Source: Acidaminococcaceae bacterium (GTDB taxonomy: Bacteria; Bacillota; Negativicutes; Acidaminococcales; Acidaminococcaceae). From it: DNA of 64,000 bases. Location of the stretch: NCBI GenBank assembly GCA_944390935.1, contig CALXRU010000002.1, forward strand, positions 62,001 through 126,000, written 5' to 3'. The position numbers were made by a program, and so were the translations under genes. Numbering within the stretch: position 1 is the first letter of the stretch; each line of letters begins with the position of its first letter. The notes below the pieces were generated by a model that worked only from the letters and a program-made list of their open reading frames with translations, had not been told where the DNA came from and did no database searches. Below are positions 1-8,555 of the stretch, piece by piece.

Positions 1-1204
1 TTACGCCGAGGGCGACTGGCTGGATAATCAGTTCATGATGGTTGACACCGGCGGCATCGAGATTATGAACAGCGACGCGATTGCTGTTTCTATCCGCCAG
101 CAGGCGGAAATTGCCATTAAAGAGGCGGACGTTATTTTGTTTGTGTGCGACGCGCGCAGCGGCATTGTGCAGGAGGACAGCGACGTTGCCAAAATTCTGC
201 GCAAAAGCGGCAAGCCGATAGTGCTGGCTGTAAACAAGGCCGATTCGCCGAAGCAGGAATTAAACGTATATGAATTTTATAACTTAGGTTTGGGTGAACC
301 GTTCCCGATTTCCGCAGCTAACCATTTGGGCATTGGCGACCTTTTGGACGCCGTTGTGGCGAAGTTCCCGAAAAATAAGGCGGGCATGTTTGACAACGAC
401 GAGGACCAGATTAAAGTTGCGCTTATCGGCCGCCCGAATGTAGGCAAGTCCTCTATTTTTAACACGCTGGTAGGGCAGGAACGCAGCATTGTCAGCGACG
501 TTGCCGGTACTACGCGCGACGCTATCGACACGCCGGTTGTGCGCAACGGGCAGAAGTACCTGTTCATCGACACCGCAGGCATGCGCCGCAAGGGCAAAAT
601 TGACGAGCCGATTGAAAAATACAGCATTATCCGCAGCCTGCGCGCCGTGGACCGCAGCGACGTGGTGCTGATGGTTATTGACGCTGTGGACGGCGTTACC
701 GAGCAGGATAAAAAAATTGCCGGTTACGCGCATGAAGCAGGCAAGGGCATTGTTATCGTTGTAAATAAATGGGATATTTACGAAAAGGACGAGAACAGCA
801 CCCTGCGCTATACCGAAAACCTGCGCAAAGAGCTGGTTTTTATGCAGTATGCACCGGTTGTGTTTGTATCGGCGCTTACCAAGCAGCGTATCCACCGCCT
901 GCCGGAGGTTATCAATTACGTTGCCGAGCAGAACGCAATGCGCGTGGCAACCAGTGTTTTGAACCAGGTTATTGCCGACGCCGTTGCTGTTAACCCGCCG
1001 CCGACGGATAAAGGCCAGCGCCTGAAAATTTTGTACGCAACGCAGGTTAAAATTAAACCGCCGACGTTTGTTATTTTTGTTAACGAACCGGAAATCATGC
1101 ATTTTTCCTATCAACGTTATCTGGAAAACAAACTGCGTGAAGCGTTCGGCTTTGAAGGCACGCCACTGACGATGATAATCCGCGGCAAAAAAGAGGACGA
1201 ATAG
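1..1204 (+). CDS. der: Ribosome biogenesis GTPase Der (5' end cut off)
   Basis: Der/EngA is a double-GTPase that helps mature the 50S ribosomal subunit in the cytoplasm. The reading frame is open from base 2, so the N-terminus, including the first P-loop, lies outside the window. The visible part holds the end of G-domain 1 (VDTGG, NKAD) and a complete G-domain 2 with P-loop GRPNVGKSS, a TTRD switch, DTAGMRRKGK and NKWD. A KH-like C-terminal domain follows and ends in a basic/acidic GKKEDE tail. Two consecutive G domains are diagnostic of Der. plsY follows 11 bp downstream, a common Firmicutes arrangement that suggests co-transcription. Only the true start is unknown. Confidence 0.96.
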   Translation, partial: YAEGDWLDNQFMMVDTGGIEIMNSDAIAVSIRQQAEIAIKEADVILFVCDARSGIVQEDSDVAKILRKSGKPIVLAVNKADSPKQELNVYEFYNLGLGEPFPISAANHLGIGDLLDAVVAKFPKNKAGMFDNDEDQIKVALIGRPNVGKSSIFNTLVGQERSIVSDVAGTTRDAIDTPVVRNGQKYLFIDTAGMRRKGKIDEPIEKYSIIRSLRAVDRSDVVLMVIDAVDGVTEQDKKIAGYAHEAGKGIVIVVNKWDIYEKDENSTLRYTENLRKELVFMQYAPVVFVSALTKQRIHRLPEVINYVAEQNAMRVATSVLNQVIADAVAVNPPPTDKGQRLKILYATQVKIKPPTFVIFVNEPEIMHFSYQRYLENKLREAFGFEGTPLTMIIRGKKEDE

Positions 1205-1215
1205 AGGCTGGATAG

Positions 1216-1836
1216 ATGGATATGATGAATTTTGTTTTATGGTTTGCGGTCGGCTTCGTGTTCGGCTCCATACCTTCGGGGCTGTGGCTGGTTAAAGCTA
1301 TCCACGGTATTGATATCCGCGAGTACGGCAGCAAAAATATCGGCAGTACCAATGTTTTCCGCACGGTTGGCGGCAAAACAGCGGCGCTGGTGCTGATTTG
1401 CGACGCTGCCAAGGGCATTCTGGCAGTAATGCTGGCCGATATGATGAGCGGCGGCGATTTGTATGTGATGCTGTTTGCCGCTATCGGCGCGCTTTTAGGG
1501 CACAATTATTCGCTGTTCCTTGGTTTTAAGGGCGGGCGTGGCGTTGCAACCGGTTTGGGCTTGCTTATCTTTTTCATGCCTAAGGTCAGCGGCATTTGCT
1601 TTCTGGTGTGGCTGGCAATCGTGCTGGCAACGCGTTATGTATCGCTGGGCAGCTGCGTGGGCGCTTTGTGCGCGCCGTGCCTTGCCGTGTATTTCGGCTA
1701 TCCGCTGCCTGTGATAATGTTTGCGGCAGTGGCAGCGGCGTTTGTCATCATCCGCCACAAGGATAACATTAAGCGTTTGCTGAACGGCACGGAAAGTAAA
1801 ATCCGCCAGGGCAGCGCAAAAGACTTAAAGAAATAA
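1216..1836 (+). CDS. plsY: Acyl-phosphate:glycerol-3-phosphate acyltransferase PlsY
   Basis: PlsY transfers an acyl group from acyl-phosphate to glycerol-3-phosphate, the first committed step of phospholipid synthesis in bacteria that use PlsX/PlsY. The 206-residue protein is strongly hydrophobic with about five membrane segments. It shows the family motifs GSIPSG, GSKNIGSTNVFR and GHNYSLFLGFKGGRGVAT. The length is normal. ATG 1216 follows GAGGCTGG. The gene sits just after der and is followed by a clear terminator, so der-plsY probably ends a transcription unit. Confidence 0.96.
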   Translation: MDMMNFVLWFAVGFVFGSIPSGLWLVKAIHGIDIREYGSKNIGSTNVFRTVGGKTAALVLICDAAKGILAVMLADMMSGGDLYVMLFAAIGALLGHNYSLFLGFKGGRGVATGLGLLIFFMPKVSGICFLVWLAIVLATRYVSLGSCVGALCAPCLAVYFGYPLPVIMFAAVAAAFVIIRHKDNIKRLLNGTESKIRQGSAKDLKK

Positions 1837-1865
1837 CGGAAGGACTTAAACAATAAACTATACGG

Positions 1866-1903
1866 CACATTCTGCCTTAACCGGCGGAATGTGTTTTATT
1901 TTT
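1866..1903 (+). terminator. Rho-independent terminator after plsY
   Basis: The arms CACATTCTGCC (1866-1876) and GGCGGAATGTG (1883-1893) form an 11-bp stem with one G-T pair and a 6-nt loop. The T-rich run TTTTATTTTT follows. Confidence 0.9.
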
Positions 1904-1962
1904 GAAATTTTAAGAAAATTTAAGCAAAATGACAGAAACATATGGCTTTTACCACGAAACAA

Positions 1963-1971
1963 TGTTATAAT
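1963..1971 (+). promoter_or_regulatory. Extended -10 promoter for the threonine gene group
   Basis: TGTTATAAT is a perfect extended -10 (TGnTATAAT), about 45 bp before the ACT-protein start. The -35 region is poor, as expected for extended -10 promoters. It lies beyond the plsY terminator, so it probably drives the ACT protein, hom and thrB. Confidence 0.6.
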
Positions 1972-2015
1972 AAATCTATGAGTATTACGAAAAAATTTTT
2001 TAAGGAGATGATTTC

Positions 2016-2459
2016 ATGTCAGAAAAATCTACGTTCTATCTTGTAAGAGAAGAAATTCTGCCTGAAGCAATTAAAAAAACCATTAAGGTAAAAGAGATTT
2101 TGAAACGCGGAGAAATCAGAACCATTAACGAAGCTGTAGAAAAAATGGGCCTGAGCCGCAGCGCTTATTATAAATACAAAGATTACGTTTTCCCATTCTA
2201 TGAAGCAAGCAAGGAAAAAATCATTACTCTTTCGCTTTTGCTGGAACATAAACCGGGCGTACTCAGCCGCGTGCTGAACACCGTTGCCGGCGACAGCGGC
2301 AGCATTATGACCATCAATCAGGGTATTCCCTTGCAGGGTGTTGCCAATACCACCATTTCTATCGAAACCAAAAACCTGACGGTTGACCTTGAAGCGCTGC
2401 TTGATAAACTGCGCATGATTGACGGCGTTAAACGCCTTGAGGTTCTGGGGCAGGTTTAA
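2016..2459 (+). CDS. ACT domain protein, UPF0735/PheB family
   Basis: This 147-residue protein matches the PheB/UPF0735 family. Residues about 1-65 form a helix-turn-helix-like segment (INEAVEKMGLSRSAYYKYKD) and residues about 70-147 a C-terminal ACT domain (LLLEHKPGVLSRVLNTVA). ACT domains bind amino acids, and the family is commonly encoded beside homoserine dehydrogenase, as here with hom 33 bp downstream. A role as an amino-acid-responsive regulator of the threonine branch is inferred from domains and context. The ATG follows a good AAGGAG site. Confidence 0.85.
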   Translation: MSEKSTFYLVREEILPEAIKKTIKVKEILKRGEIRTINEAVEKMGLSRSAYYKYKDYVFPFYEASKEKIITLSLLLEHKPGVLSRVLNTVAGDSGSIMTINQGIPLQGVANTTISIETKNLTVDLEALLDKLRMIDGVKRLEVLGQV

Positions 2460-2492
2460 TAAAAAGTTTTATTTAAGTTCGGGGGGAACATT

Positions 2493-3794
2493 TTGAAAGA
2501 TTGCGTTAATATCGGACTCCTTGGCGTGGGCACCGTCGGCAGCGGCGTGCTGCACGTGCTGGAGGGAAATGCAGCCGAAATTGCCAAAAAAGCGGGCTGC
2601 AAAATAGAAATAAAAAAGATTTTGGTACGTAACAAACAAAAAGCGGCGCAGCTTGGCAAAAAATACGCCGTTACGGATAATTTTGAAGATATCGTAAACG
2701 ACCCGGATATCGACATTATTGTGGAGCTTATCGGGCGTGAGCACCCGGCGAAGGAATATATTGCTTCCGCGCTGGAGCACGGCAAAAATGTGGTAACTGC
2801 CAATAAGGACGTGCTGGCAAAATACGGCAAGGAGCTGTTCCCGCTGGCGGAAACGCACAACGTGGACTTTATGTTTGAAGGCGCGGTCGGCGGAGGCATA
2901 CCTATTATTCGTCCGTTAAAATCGTGCCTGGCGGCCAACCGCATTACTTCCGTAATGGGCATTGTCAACGGCACCACCAACTATATGCTGACCAAAATGC
3001 TGCATGACAGCATGGATTATGACGATGTTCTGCGTGAGGCGCAGGAAAAAGGATATGCGGAATCCGACCCGACGGCGGATGTCGGCGGGCTGGACGCTGC
3101 ACGCAAGCTGGTTATTCTGGCTTCCATCGCGTTTAATACGCGCATCGGTCTGGACGACGTAATGGTATCCGGCATCGAAACCCTGAAGCTGTGTGATATT
3201 GATTACGCCAAGGAACTGGGCTACACCATTAAACTTTTGGCAGTTGCCAAGCATGACGACGAAAAAGGCATTACCGTCTGCGTAAGGCCGACGATGCTGC
3301 CGACAAGCCATCCGCTGGCAGGCGTAAACGATGTTTACAACGCTGTGTTTGTGGAAGGCGACGCGCTGGGTCAGGCTATGTTTATGGGCCGCGGCGCAGG
3401 CAGTTTGCCTACTGCAAGCGCTGTCTGCGGCGATATTATCGACGTTGCGCGCAACATGGTGCATAAATCCACCGGGCGCATTAACTGCACATGCTTTGAT
3501 GAGAAAAAACTGTGCAGGCTGGAAGATATGCTTTCACCGTTTTATATCCGCCTGCATGCGGAAGACAGGCCGGGCGTGCTGGCAGCCATTGCCGCAGCCT
3601 TTGCCGCGCAGAATGTGGGCATTAAAACATTGATTCAGAAACAATCGGTGGGCGACAAGGTTGCAGAACTTGTTTTGATTACCTACCATGTTTCGGAGCT
3701 TGCCATGCAACTGGCGGTGCAGACTTTGAAAGGCCTGCCCGTTGTTAAAGATGTTTGCAGCGTCATCCATGTAGAAGACGACAGCGTGGAGTAA
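2493..3794 (+). CDS. hom: Homoserine dehydrogenase
   Basis: Hom reduces aspartate semialdehyde to homoserine in the threonine/methionine pathway. The 433-residue protein has an N-terminal Rossmann fold (GLLGVGTVGSGV), a central catalytic domain with EGAVGGGIPIIRPLK and a GIVNGTTNYML segment, and a C-terminal ACT domain from about residue 350 (RPGVLAAIAAAFAAQNVGI). The ACT domain suggests threonine feedback. The start is TTG 2493, placed about 7 nt after a GGGGGG Shine-Dalgarno. thrB follows after 4 bp. Confidence 0.97.
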   Translation: MKDCVNIGLLGVGTVGSGVLHVLEGNAAEIAKKAGCKIEIKKILVRNKQKAAQLGKKYAVTDNFEDIVNDPDIDIIVELIGREHPAKEYIASALEHGKNVVTANKDVLAKYGKELFPLAETHNVDFMFEGAVGGGIPIIRPLKSCLAANRITSVMGIVNGTTNYMLTKMLHDSMDYDDVLREAQEKGYAESDPTADVGGLDAARKLVILASIAFNTRIGLDDVMVSGIETLKLCDIDYAKELGYTIKLLAVAKHDDEKGITVCVRPTMLPTSHPLAGVNDVYNAVFVEGDALGQAMFMGRGAGSLPTASAVCGDIIDVARNMVHKSTGRINCTCFDEKKLCRLEDMLSPFYIRLHAEDRPGVLAAIAAAFAAQNVGIKTLIQKQSVGDKVAELVLITYHVSELAMQLAVQTLKGLPVVKDVCSVIHVEDDSVE

Positions 3795-3798
3795 GGCC

Positions 3799-4716
3799 AT
3801 GAAAACCTGTGTAAAGGTTATCGTGCCTGCAACCTCGGCCAACTGCGGGCCGGGGTTTGACGTTTTGGGCACGGCCTGCAATTTATACAACGAATTTACC
3901 TACGAGCTTACCGAACGCGGCTTTGAGCTGGAAGTTACCGGCGAGGGCAGCGAGCGTTTGTATGCCAGCGGCAAAAATCTGGCGTTTTCGTCGTTCTTCC
4001 GTTTGTGGAACGAAATGACCGACCGCCGCTACACCGGTTTAAAAGTAACCATGCACAACCGCATACCGCTTTCACGCGGGCTGGGCAGCAGCAGCACCGC
4101 CATTGTGGCAGGGCTGATGGCGGCAAATTATTTAACCGGTAGCACGCTGACGAAAGAACAGCTTGTAAATTATGCCACGGAAATTGAAGGGCACCCCGAT
4201 AATGTGGCGCCCGCACTTTTGGGCGGCTTTACCGTAAGTTACATGGCGCATAACAAAGCCAACAGCCTGCGCTTTATACCGGCGCATGAGCTGCGCTTTA
4301 TCGCTGCTGTGCCTTCCGAACCGCTTTCAACCGCGCGTGCGCGTGAAGCAATACCGGAAACCGTCAGCCATAAGGACGCGGTGTTTAACGCCGGGCGAAG
4401 CGCGCTTTTAGTCAGCGTGTTACTGACTGGCGAATATAAATACCTGCCGGATGCATTGGAGGACAGGCTGCACCAGCCGTACCGCATGCCGCTAATCACC
4501 GGCACGCAGGCGGTGTTTAAGGCAGCCAAAAATGCTGGTGCTTACGGCGCGATAATCAGCGGCGCAGGCTCAACCTTAATGGCTTATGCCAGCCCGCAGG
4601 CCGACTGCGAAAAAATCGGCGCAGCGATGAAGCTGGCGTTTGAAAAAGCCGGGCAGCAGGCGGTGTACCATGTATTAAAACTTGATACCGAAGGCGCGCG
4701 TGTTGTTGATAATTAG
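3799..4716 (+). CDS. thrB: Homoserine kinase
   Basis: ThrB phosphorylates homoserine to O-phosphohomoserine, the step before threonine synthase. The 305-residue GHMP kinase has the N-terminal PATSANCGPGFD motif, the ATP-binding loop PLSRGLGSSSTAIVAG near residue 90 and a C-terminal GAIISGAGSTLMA. ATG 3799 lies 4 bp after hom. No thrC is seen here. A strong tRNA promoter starts immediately after the stop codon. Confidence 0.97.
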   Translation: MKTCVKVIVPATSANCGPGFDVLGTACNLYNEFTYELTERGFELEVTGEGSERLYASGKNLAFSSFFRLWNEMTDRRYTGLKVTMHNRIPLSRGLGSSSTAIVAGLMAANYLTGSTLTKEQLVNYATEIEGHPDNVAPALLGGFTVSYMAHNKANSLRFIPAHELRFIAAVPSEPLSTARAREAIPETVSHKDAVFNAGRSALLVSVLLTGEYKYLPDALEDRLHQPYRMPLITGTQAVFKAAKNAGAYGAIISGAGSTLMAYASPQADCEKIGAAMKLAFEKAGQQAVYHVLKLDTEGARVVDN

Positions 4717-4719
4717 TGC

Positions 4720-4748
4720 TTGACATTTGCGTGTTAGTTGTTTATAAT
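4720..4748 (+). promoter_or_regulatory. Consensus promoter for tRNA-Pro
   Basis: TTGACA (4720-4725) and TATAAT (4743-4748) are separated by exactly 17 bp, a perfect sigma-70/sigma-A consensus. The tRNA begins 12 bp after the -10 box. Confidence 0.92.
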
Positions 4749-4760
4749 ATTACTTGTGTT

Positions 4761-4838
4761 TCGGGGCGTGGCTCAGCTTGGTAGAGCGCTTCCTTGGGGT
4801 GGAAGAGGTCGTGGGTTCGAATCCCGCCGCTCCGACCA
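4761..4838 (+). tRNA. tRNA-Pro (anticodon GGG)
   Basis: A complete cloverleaf is visible: acceptor TCGGGGC pairs with GCTCCGA, anticodon stem CTTCC pairs with GGAAG around loop TTGGGGT (anticodon GGG), and the T arm is GTGGG-TTCGAAT-CCCGC. The 3' CCA is encoded. It has its own promoter and terminator, so it is a single-gene unit. Confidence 0.96.
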
Positions 4839-4851
4839 TTTCCGAAACAGC

Positions 4852-4886
4852 AGCCTTTACGGGAAATCCCCGTGAAGGCTTTTTTA
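4852..4886 (+). terminator. Terminator of tRNA-Pro
   Basis: AGCCTTTACGGG (4852-4863) pairs with CCCGTGAAGGCT with one G-T pair. TTTTTT follows. Confidence 0.9.
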
Positions 4887-4908
4887 TATCCTGAAGGAGT
4901 GTTAAAGT

Positions 4909-5463
4909 ATGATTCGCAGCGTTAAACTCGTCTGTGCTGAATGCGGCGAAAATTTTGTGCCGCAGGACGGCGTTTTGTATTACAAGGATAATTACATCAA
5001 CAACACGGTGAAAGAGGCCAAATTCATCTGCCCGGCATGCATAAAAAAATGGCACGATAAATGGCAGATTAAAAGCGCCGAGTTCAGCGAGGTGGATTAC
5101 GTTATGACCGTTACCATCGAGCTGGAGGACGGCACTGTTTACGAGGATTTGGACTGCACGCCGATGGACGGTTACGTCGTTGCCGGTGTGGATATCCCGC
5201 CTGAGGCGCAGAAAAAACTGTACGAGTTTTACCATGCGTGGGATATGGAGCGCAAACGTGATGTGCTGAAATACTGCCACTTTAAGGATGAGTTTATGCG
5301 TACCAGCTTCAGCTGCGAAACCTATGGCGGCGAAAAGTACGAGGATGTGGCGTTCCGAGTGAACATTAAGGGCATTATGGAAACGGCTGTGCCGGTGCCT
5401 GATTACATTTTGAAACAGATTATTGATGCTTACAGCATTTACGAATTGCAGAACAGGGATTAA
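4909..5463 (+). CDS. Hypothetical protein with an N-terminal CxxC pair
   Basis: I do not recognise this 184-residue protein. Cysteines C9-x2-C12 and C41-x2-C44 (VCAECGEN, ICPACIKK) suggest a small zinc ribbon in the first 50 residues. The rest is acidic and aromatic-rich with no membrane segment or known catalytic motif. ATG 4909 has a good GAAGGAG site. prfC begins 11 bp downstream, so the two are probably co-transcribed. Codon use resembles the neighbouring housekeeping genes, which argues for a long-resident gene. A nucleic-acid or protein-binding role is only a guess from the zinc-ribbon-like cysteines. Confidence 0.8.
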   Translation: MIRSVKLVCAECGENFVPQDGVLYYKDNYINNTVKEAKFICPACIKKWHDKWQIKSAEFSEVDYVMTVTIELEDGTVYEDLDCTPMDGYVVAGVDIPPEAQKKLYEFYHAWDMERKRDVLKYCHFKDEFMRTSFSCETYGGEKYEDVAFRVNIKGIMETAVPVPDYILKQIIDAYSIYELQNRD

Positions 5464-5474
5464 CGGAGGAAACA

Positions 5475-7085
5475 ATGCAGGAATTACTTGAAAAGATTGA
5501 AAAAAGGCGCACTTTCGCTATTATTTCGCACCCTGACGCCGGTAAAACGACGCTGACGGAAAAGCTTTTGCTGTACGGCGGCGCGATTCACCTGGCAGGC
5601 ACGGTTAAGGCGCGTAAAAGCAACCGCCATGCCGTTTCGGACTGGATGGAGATTGAAAAGCAGCGCGGTATTTCCGTTACCAGCTCTGTTTTGCAGTTTG
5701 ATTATGACGGCTATCGCGTAAACATTCTGGATACGCCGGGACATCAGGACTTTTCTGAGGATACATATCGTACTTTGATGGCGGCAGACAGCGCCGTAAT
5801 GCTTATTGACTGCGCCAAGGGCGTGGAGCCGCAGACGAAAAAACTGTTCTGGGTTTGCCACCGCCGCCGTTTGCCGGTGTTTACGTTTGTCAACAAGCTG
5901 GACCGCTACGGCCGCGACCCGTTTGATTTGATGGACGAAATAGAGCAGGTGCTGGGCATCCGCGCGTACCCGATTAACTGGCCTATCGGCATCGACGGTA
6001 ACTACATCGGCGTGTACGACCGCGTTAAAAACCAGATTGAGCTGTTTGAAAACGACAGCAGCCACGGCTCTAAAATTTTAAAATCTACCACGGGCAGCCT
6101 TGATGACCCGGAAATTGTTAACGCTATCGGCGAAGATTTGTACAAAAAACTTTGCGACGATATTGAGCTTCTGGACCTTGCGGGCGACGAGTTTGACATG
6201 GACAAGGTGAACAGCGGCGAGCTTACGCCGATGTTCTTCGGCAGCGCCATGACCAACTTCGGCGTGCGCAGCTTTCTGGAGAAGTTTTTGGAGCTGTCGC
6301 CGCAGCCGCAGCCGCGCATTTTGCAGAACGGCGATTTGCTGAACCCAGAAAACGAACTGTTCAGCGCGTTTGTGTTTAAAATTCAGGCCAACATGAACCC
6401 GGCGCACCGCGACCGCATTGCGTTTATGCGCATTTGCAGCGGTGTGTTCAAAAAGGGCATGCAGGTTTATCATATGCAGGGCGGCAAGCCTGTTAAACTG
6501 GCGCAGCCGCAGCAGTTCCTTGCGCAGGAGCGCACGATTGTTGAAGAAGCATACCCGGGCGACATCATCGGTATTTTTGACCCCGGCATTTTCGGCATCG
6601 GCGATTCGTTAAGCGATGAGAAGCTGAAAATCCAGTTTGAGGATTTTCCGGTATTCCCGCCGGAAATTTTTGCCCGCGTGCAGCCGAAGGATTCCTTAAA
6701 ACGCAAGCAGTTTGAAAAGGGCATTATCCAGCTGGCACAGGAGGGCGCAATTCAGGTGTTCCGCCAGAAGGATCTGGGCATTGAAAGCTTTATCGTCGGC
6801 GTGGTAGGCTCTTTGCAGCTTGAGGTGCTGGAATACCGCCTGCTGAACGAATACAGCGCCCAGCTTTTGATGAACCAGCTTGGTTACAGCGTGGCGCGCT
6901 GGGTTTACGCCGAAAACGAAAAAGACATTGAAAACCTGAAAGGCCTTGACAACGGCATGCTGGTTTACGATAAAAAAGACCGCCCGGTTATTTTGGTTAA
7001 CAACGAATGGGCGCTGAACTGGATTTTGGACCGCAACCCGAATTTGCAGTTCTTAACCGTTCCTTCTGACGTAGCGAAGATTTAA
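5475..7085 (+). CDS. prfC: Peptide chain release factor 3
   Basis: RF3 is a translational GTPase that removes RF1/RF2 from the ribosome after peptide release. The 536-residue length is typical. The G domain carries SHPDAGKTTLTEKLL (G1), an RGISVTSS G2 segment, LDTPGHQDFSEDTYRTL (G3) and FVNKLDR (G4). RF3-type domains II and III follow. The start has an ideal GGAGGAAACAATG. Both neighbours are on the same strand at 11-12 bp spacing, suggesting a small operon with the zinc-ribbon protein and the TagA-like transferase. Confidence 0.96.
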   Translation: MQELLEKIEKRRTFAIISHPDAGKTTLTEKLLLYGGAIHLAGTVKARKSNRHAVSDWMEIEKQRGISVTSSVLQFDYDGYRVNILDTPGHQDFSEDTYRTLMAADSAVMLIDCAKGVEPQTKKLFWVCHRRRLPVFTFVNKLDRYGRDPFDLMDEIEQVLGIRAYPINWPIGIDGNYIGVYDRVKNQIELFENDSSHGSKILKSTTGSLDDPEIVNAIGEDLYKKLCDDIELLDLAGDEFDMDKVNSGELTPMFFGSAMTNFGVRSFLEKFLELSPQPQPRILQNGDLLNPENELFSAFVFKIQANMNPAHRDRIAFMRICSGVFKKGMQVYHMQGGKPVKLAQPQQFLAQERTIVEEAYPGDIIGIFDPGIFGIGDSLSDEKLKIQFEDFPVFPPEIFARVQPKDSLKRKQFEKGIIQLAQEGAIQVFRQKDLGIESFIVGVVGSLQLEVLEYRLLNEYSAQLLMNQLGYSVARWVYAENEKDIENLKGLDNGMLVYDKKDRPVILVNNEWALNWILDRNPNLQFLTVPSDVAKI

Positions 7086-7096
7086 AGGATAACGCC

Positions 7097-7828
7097 ATGG
7101 AAAAAATTAAACCATTTTATGTGCTCGATGTGCCGGTATACCCCTATACTATGGACGGAGCCGTTAACTTTTTAAATTCACAGGTAAAAAATAAAAAGCA
7201 AACCTTTGTCGTTACCGCCAACGCGGAGATTATTATGATGTGCCAGAAGGATTCAGAGTATAAAAAAATCGTCTGCGGCGACGCTGATTTGGTACTGGCA
7301 GACGGTGCGGGCACGGTATGGGCAGGGCGTAAGCTGGGGCACAATGTGCCTGAGCGTGTGGCAGGCTGCGATTTGTTTGTGGAGTTGTGCAAGCTGGCTG
7401 CAAAAAAGGATTACAAGGTATTTTTCTTCGGCGCAGCGCCGGGCATTGCTGAAGCCGCACGCGACAAGCTGCTGGCTGTAGCGCCGGGCTTAAAGGTTGC
7501 AGGCTGCCGCAACGGTTATTTTAAGGACGAAGAAAACGAAGCAATCGTTGCCGAAATCAACGAAAGCGGCGCCGACATGCTTTTTATCGCGCTGGGCGCG
7601 CCGAAGCAGGAAAACTGGCTGGCAAAATACCGCGAGCAGCTTAAACCCGCAGTTTTAATGGGGGTTGGCGGCAGCTTTGACGTTTTGGCAGGCAAAATGG
7701 ACCGCGCACCTTTGTGGATGCAGAAGGCTTCGCTGGAATGGCTGTTCCGTTTATACAAGCAGCCGAGCCGCATTGGCAGGATGATGGTGCTGCCGCAGTT
7801 TGTGATTAAAGTGTTACAAAGTAAATAA
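7097..7828 (+). CDS. WecG/TagA/CpsF family glycosyltransferase
   Basis: The 243 residues match the WecG/TagA/CpsF family, which transfers N-acetylmannosamine or related sugars to a lipid-linked carrier in wall-polymer or surface-polysaccharide synthesis. Visible family motifs are VVTANAEIIMMC, the Asp-containing ADLVLADGAGTVWAGRKLG, PERVAGCDLF, FFFGAAPG, LFIALGAPKQE and GVGGSFDVLAGK. No teichoic acid cluster surrounds it, so the exact polymer is unknown. It ends a transcription unit at the hairpin at 7860. Confidence 0.9.
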   Translation: MEKIKPFYVLDVPVYPYTMDGAVNFLNSQVKNKKQTFVVTANAEIIMMCQKDSEYKKIVCGDADLVLADGAGTVWAGRKLGHNVPERVAGCDLFVELCKLAAKKDYKVFFFGAAPGIAEAARDKLLAVAPGLKVAGCRNGYFKDEENEAIVAEINESGADMLFIALGAPKQENWLAKYREQLKPAVLMGVGGSFDVLAGKMDRAPLWMQKASLEWLFRLYKQPSRIGRMMVLPQFVIKVLQSK

Positions 7829-7833
7829 TTAAG

Positions 7834-7862
7834 TGGACAAAAAGGTCTGCCTATACTATAAT
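7834..7862 (+). promoter_or_regulatory. Promoter for psd-pssA and the following glycosyltransferase
   Basis: TGGACA (7834-7839) and TATAAT (7857-7862) are 17 bp apart. The -10 box overlaps the left arm of the terminator hairpin that follows, so transcripts made here would begin inside that arm and lack a complete hairpin. Confidence 0.7.
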
Positions 7863-7901
7863 AATATGATGAATAAATAAGGTTCATCATATTATTTTTT
7901 T
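7860..7901 (+). terminator. AT-rich terminator after the TagA-like gene
   Basis: AATAATATGATGAA (7860-7873) and TTCATCATATTATT (7883-7896) form a perfect 14-bp stem followed by Ts. It should stop read-through from prfC and the TagA-like gene. Confidence 0.85.
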
Positions 7902-7925
7902 GCAGATGTACAGAAAGGAGCAGCA

Positions 7926-8555
7926 ATGACGATTGTAAAAGATGGTTACCCGTTCATACTGGGAGCTTTGGCTGTGGCTTTGGCTGTCTGGTTTTGGGCC
8001 GGTATCGTTTGGTGTATTCCATTCCTTGTTCTTTCGGCGTATTTTGCGTACTTTTTCCGCAACCCCAACCGCCCGACCGAGCAGGATAATTCCATAATTT
8101 ATTCTCCGGCTGACGGCACTGTTATGGCGGTGGAGGATTTTTACGACGAGGAATACCTTAACGAAGACGCCGTTAAGGTTACCATTTTCCTTTCTGTTTT
8201 TAATGTGCATGTCAACCGCAGCCCTGTGGCAGGCGAGATTAAATATCAGCGTTATACCTGCGGTCAGTTTGTTCCTGCGTATGAAAAAAACGCTTCGTTT
8301 GAAAACGAGCGCCATGCCATCGGCGTGCAGAACGATAAAATGAAAGTGCTTGTCATTCAGGTGGCAGGCCTCTTGGCGCGCCGCATCGTATCGTGGGTTA
8401 CGCTGGGGCATAACCTCAGCCAGGGCGAATGCTACGGCATGATTAAATTCGGGTCCAGCACTGAACTGGTGCTGCCTAAAAATGTTGAAATTCTTGTTAA
8501 AAAAGGAGATGCCGTCACCGGCGGTAAATCCATTATCGGGAGGGTTTTGGACTGA
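7926..8555 (+). CDS. psd: Phosphatidylserine decarboxylase proenzyme (short type)
   Basis: Psd decarboxylates phosphatidylserine to phosphatidylethanolamine at the membrane. The 209-residue protein is the short PSD type. A hydrophobic N-terminus of about two segments comes first, SPADGTVMAVED follows near residue 60, then NVHVNRSP, and near the C-terminus the FGSSTELVLP self-cleavage site. In this family, cleavage between Gly and Ser makes the pyruvoyl cofactor. The stop overlaps the start of pssA, which makes the substrate. ATG follows GAAAGGAGCAGCA. Confidence 0.94.
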   Translation: MTIVKDGYPFILGALAVALAVWFWAGIVWCIPFLVLSAYFAYFFRNPNRPTEQDNSIIYSPADGTVMAVEDFYDEEYLNEDAVKVTIFLSVFNVHVNRSPVAGEIKYQRYTCGQFVPAYEKNASFENERHAIGVQNDKMKVLVIQVAGLLARRIVSWVTLGHNLSQGECYGMIKFGSSTELVLPKNVEILVKKGDAVTGGKSIIGRVLD

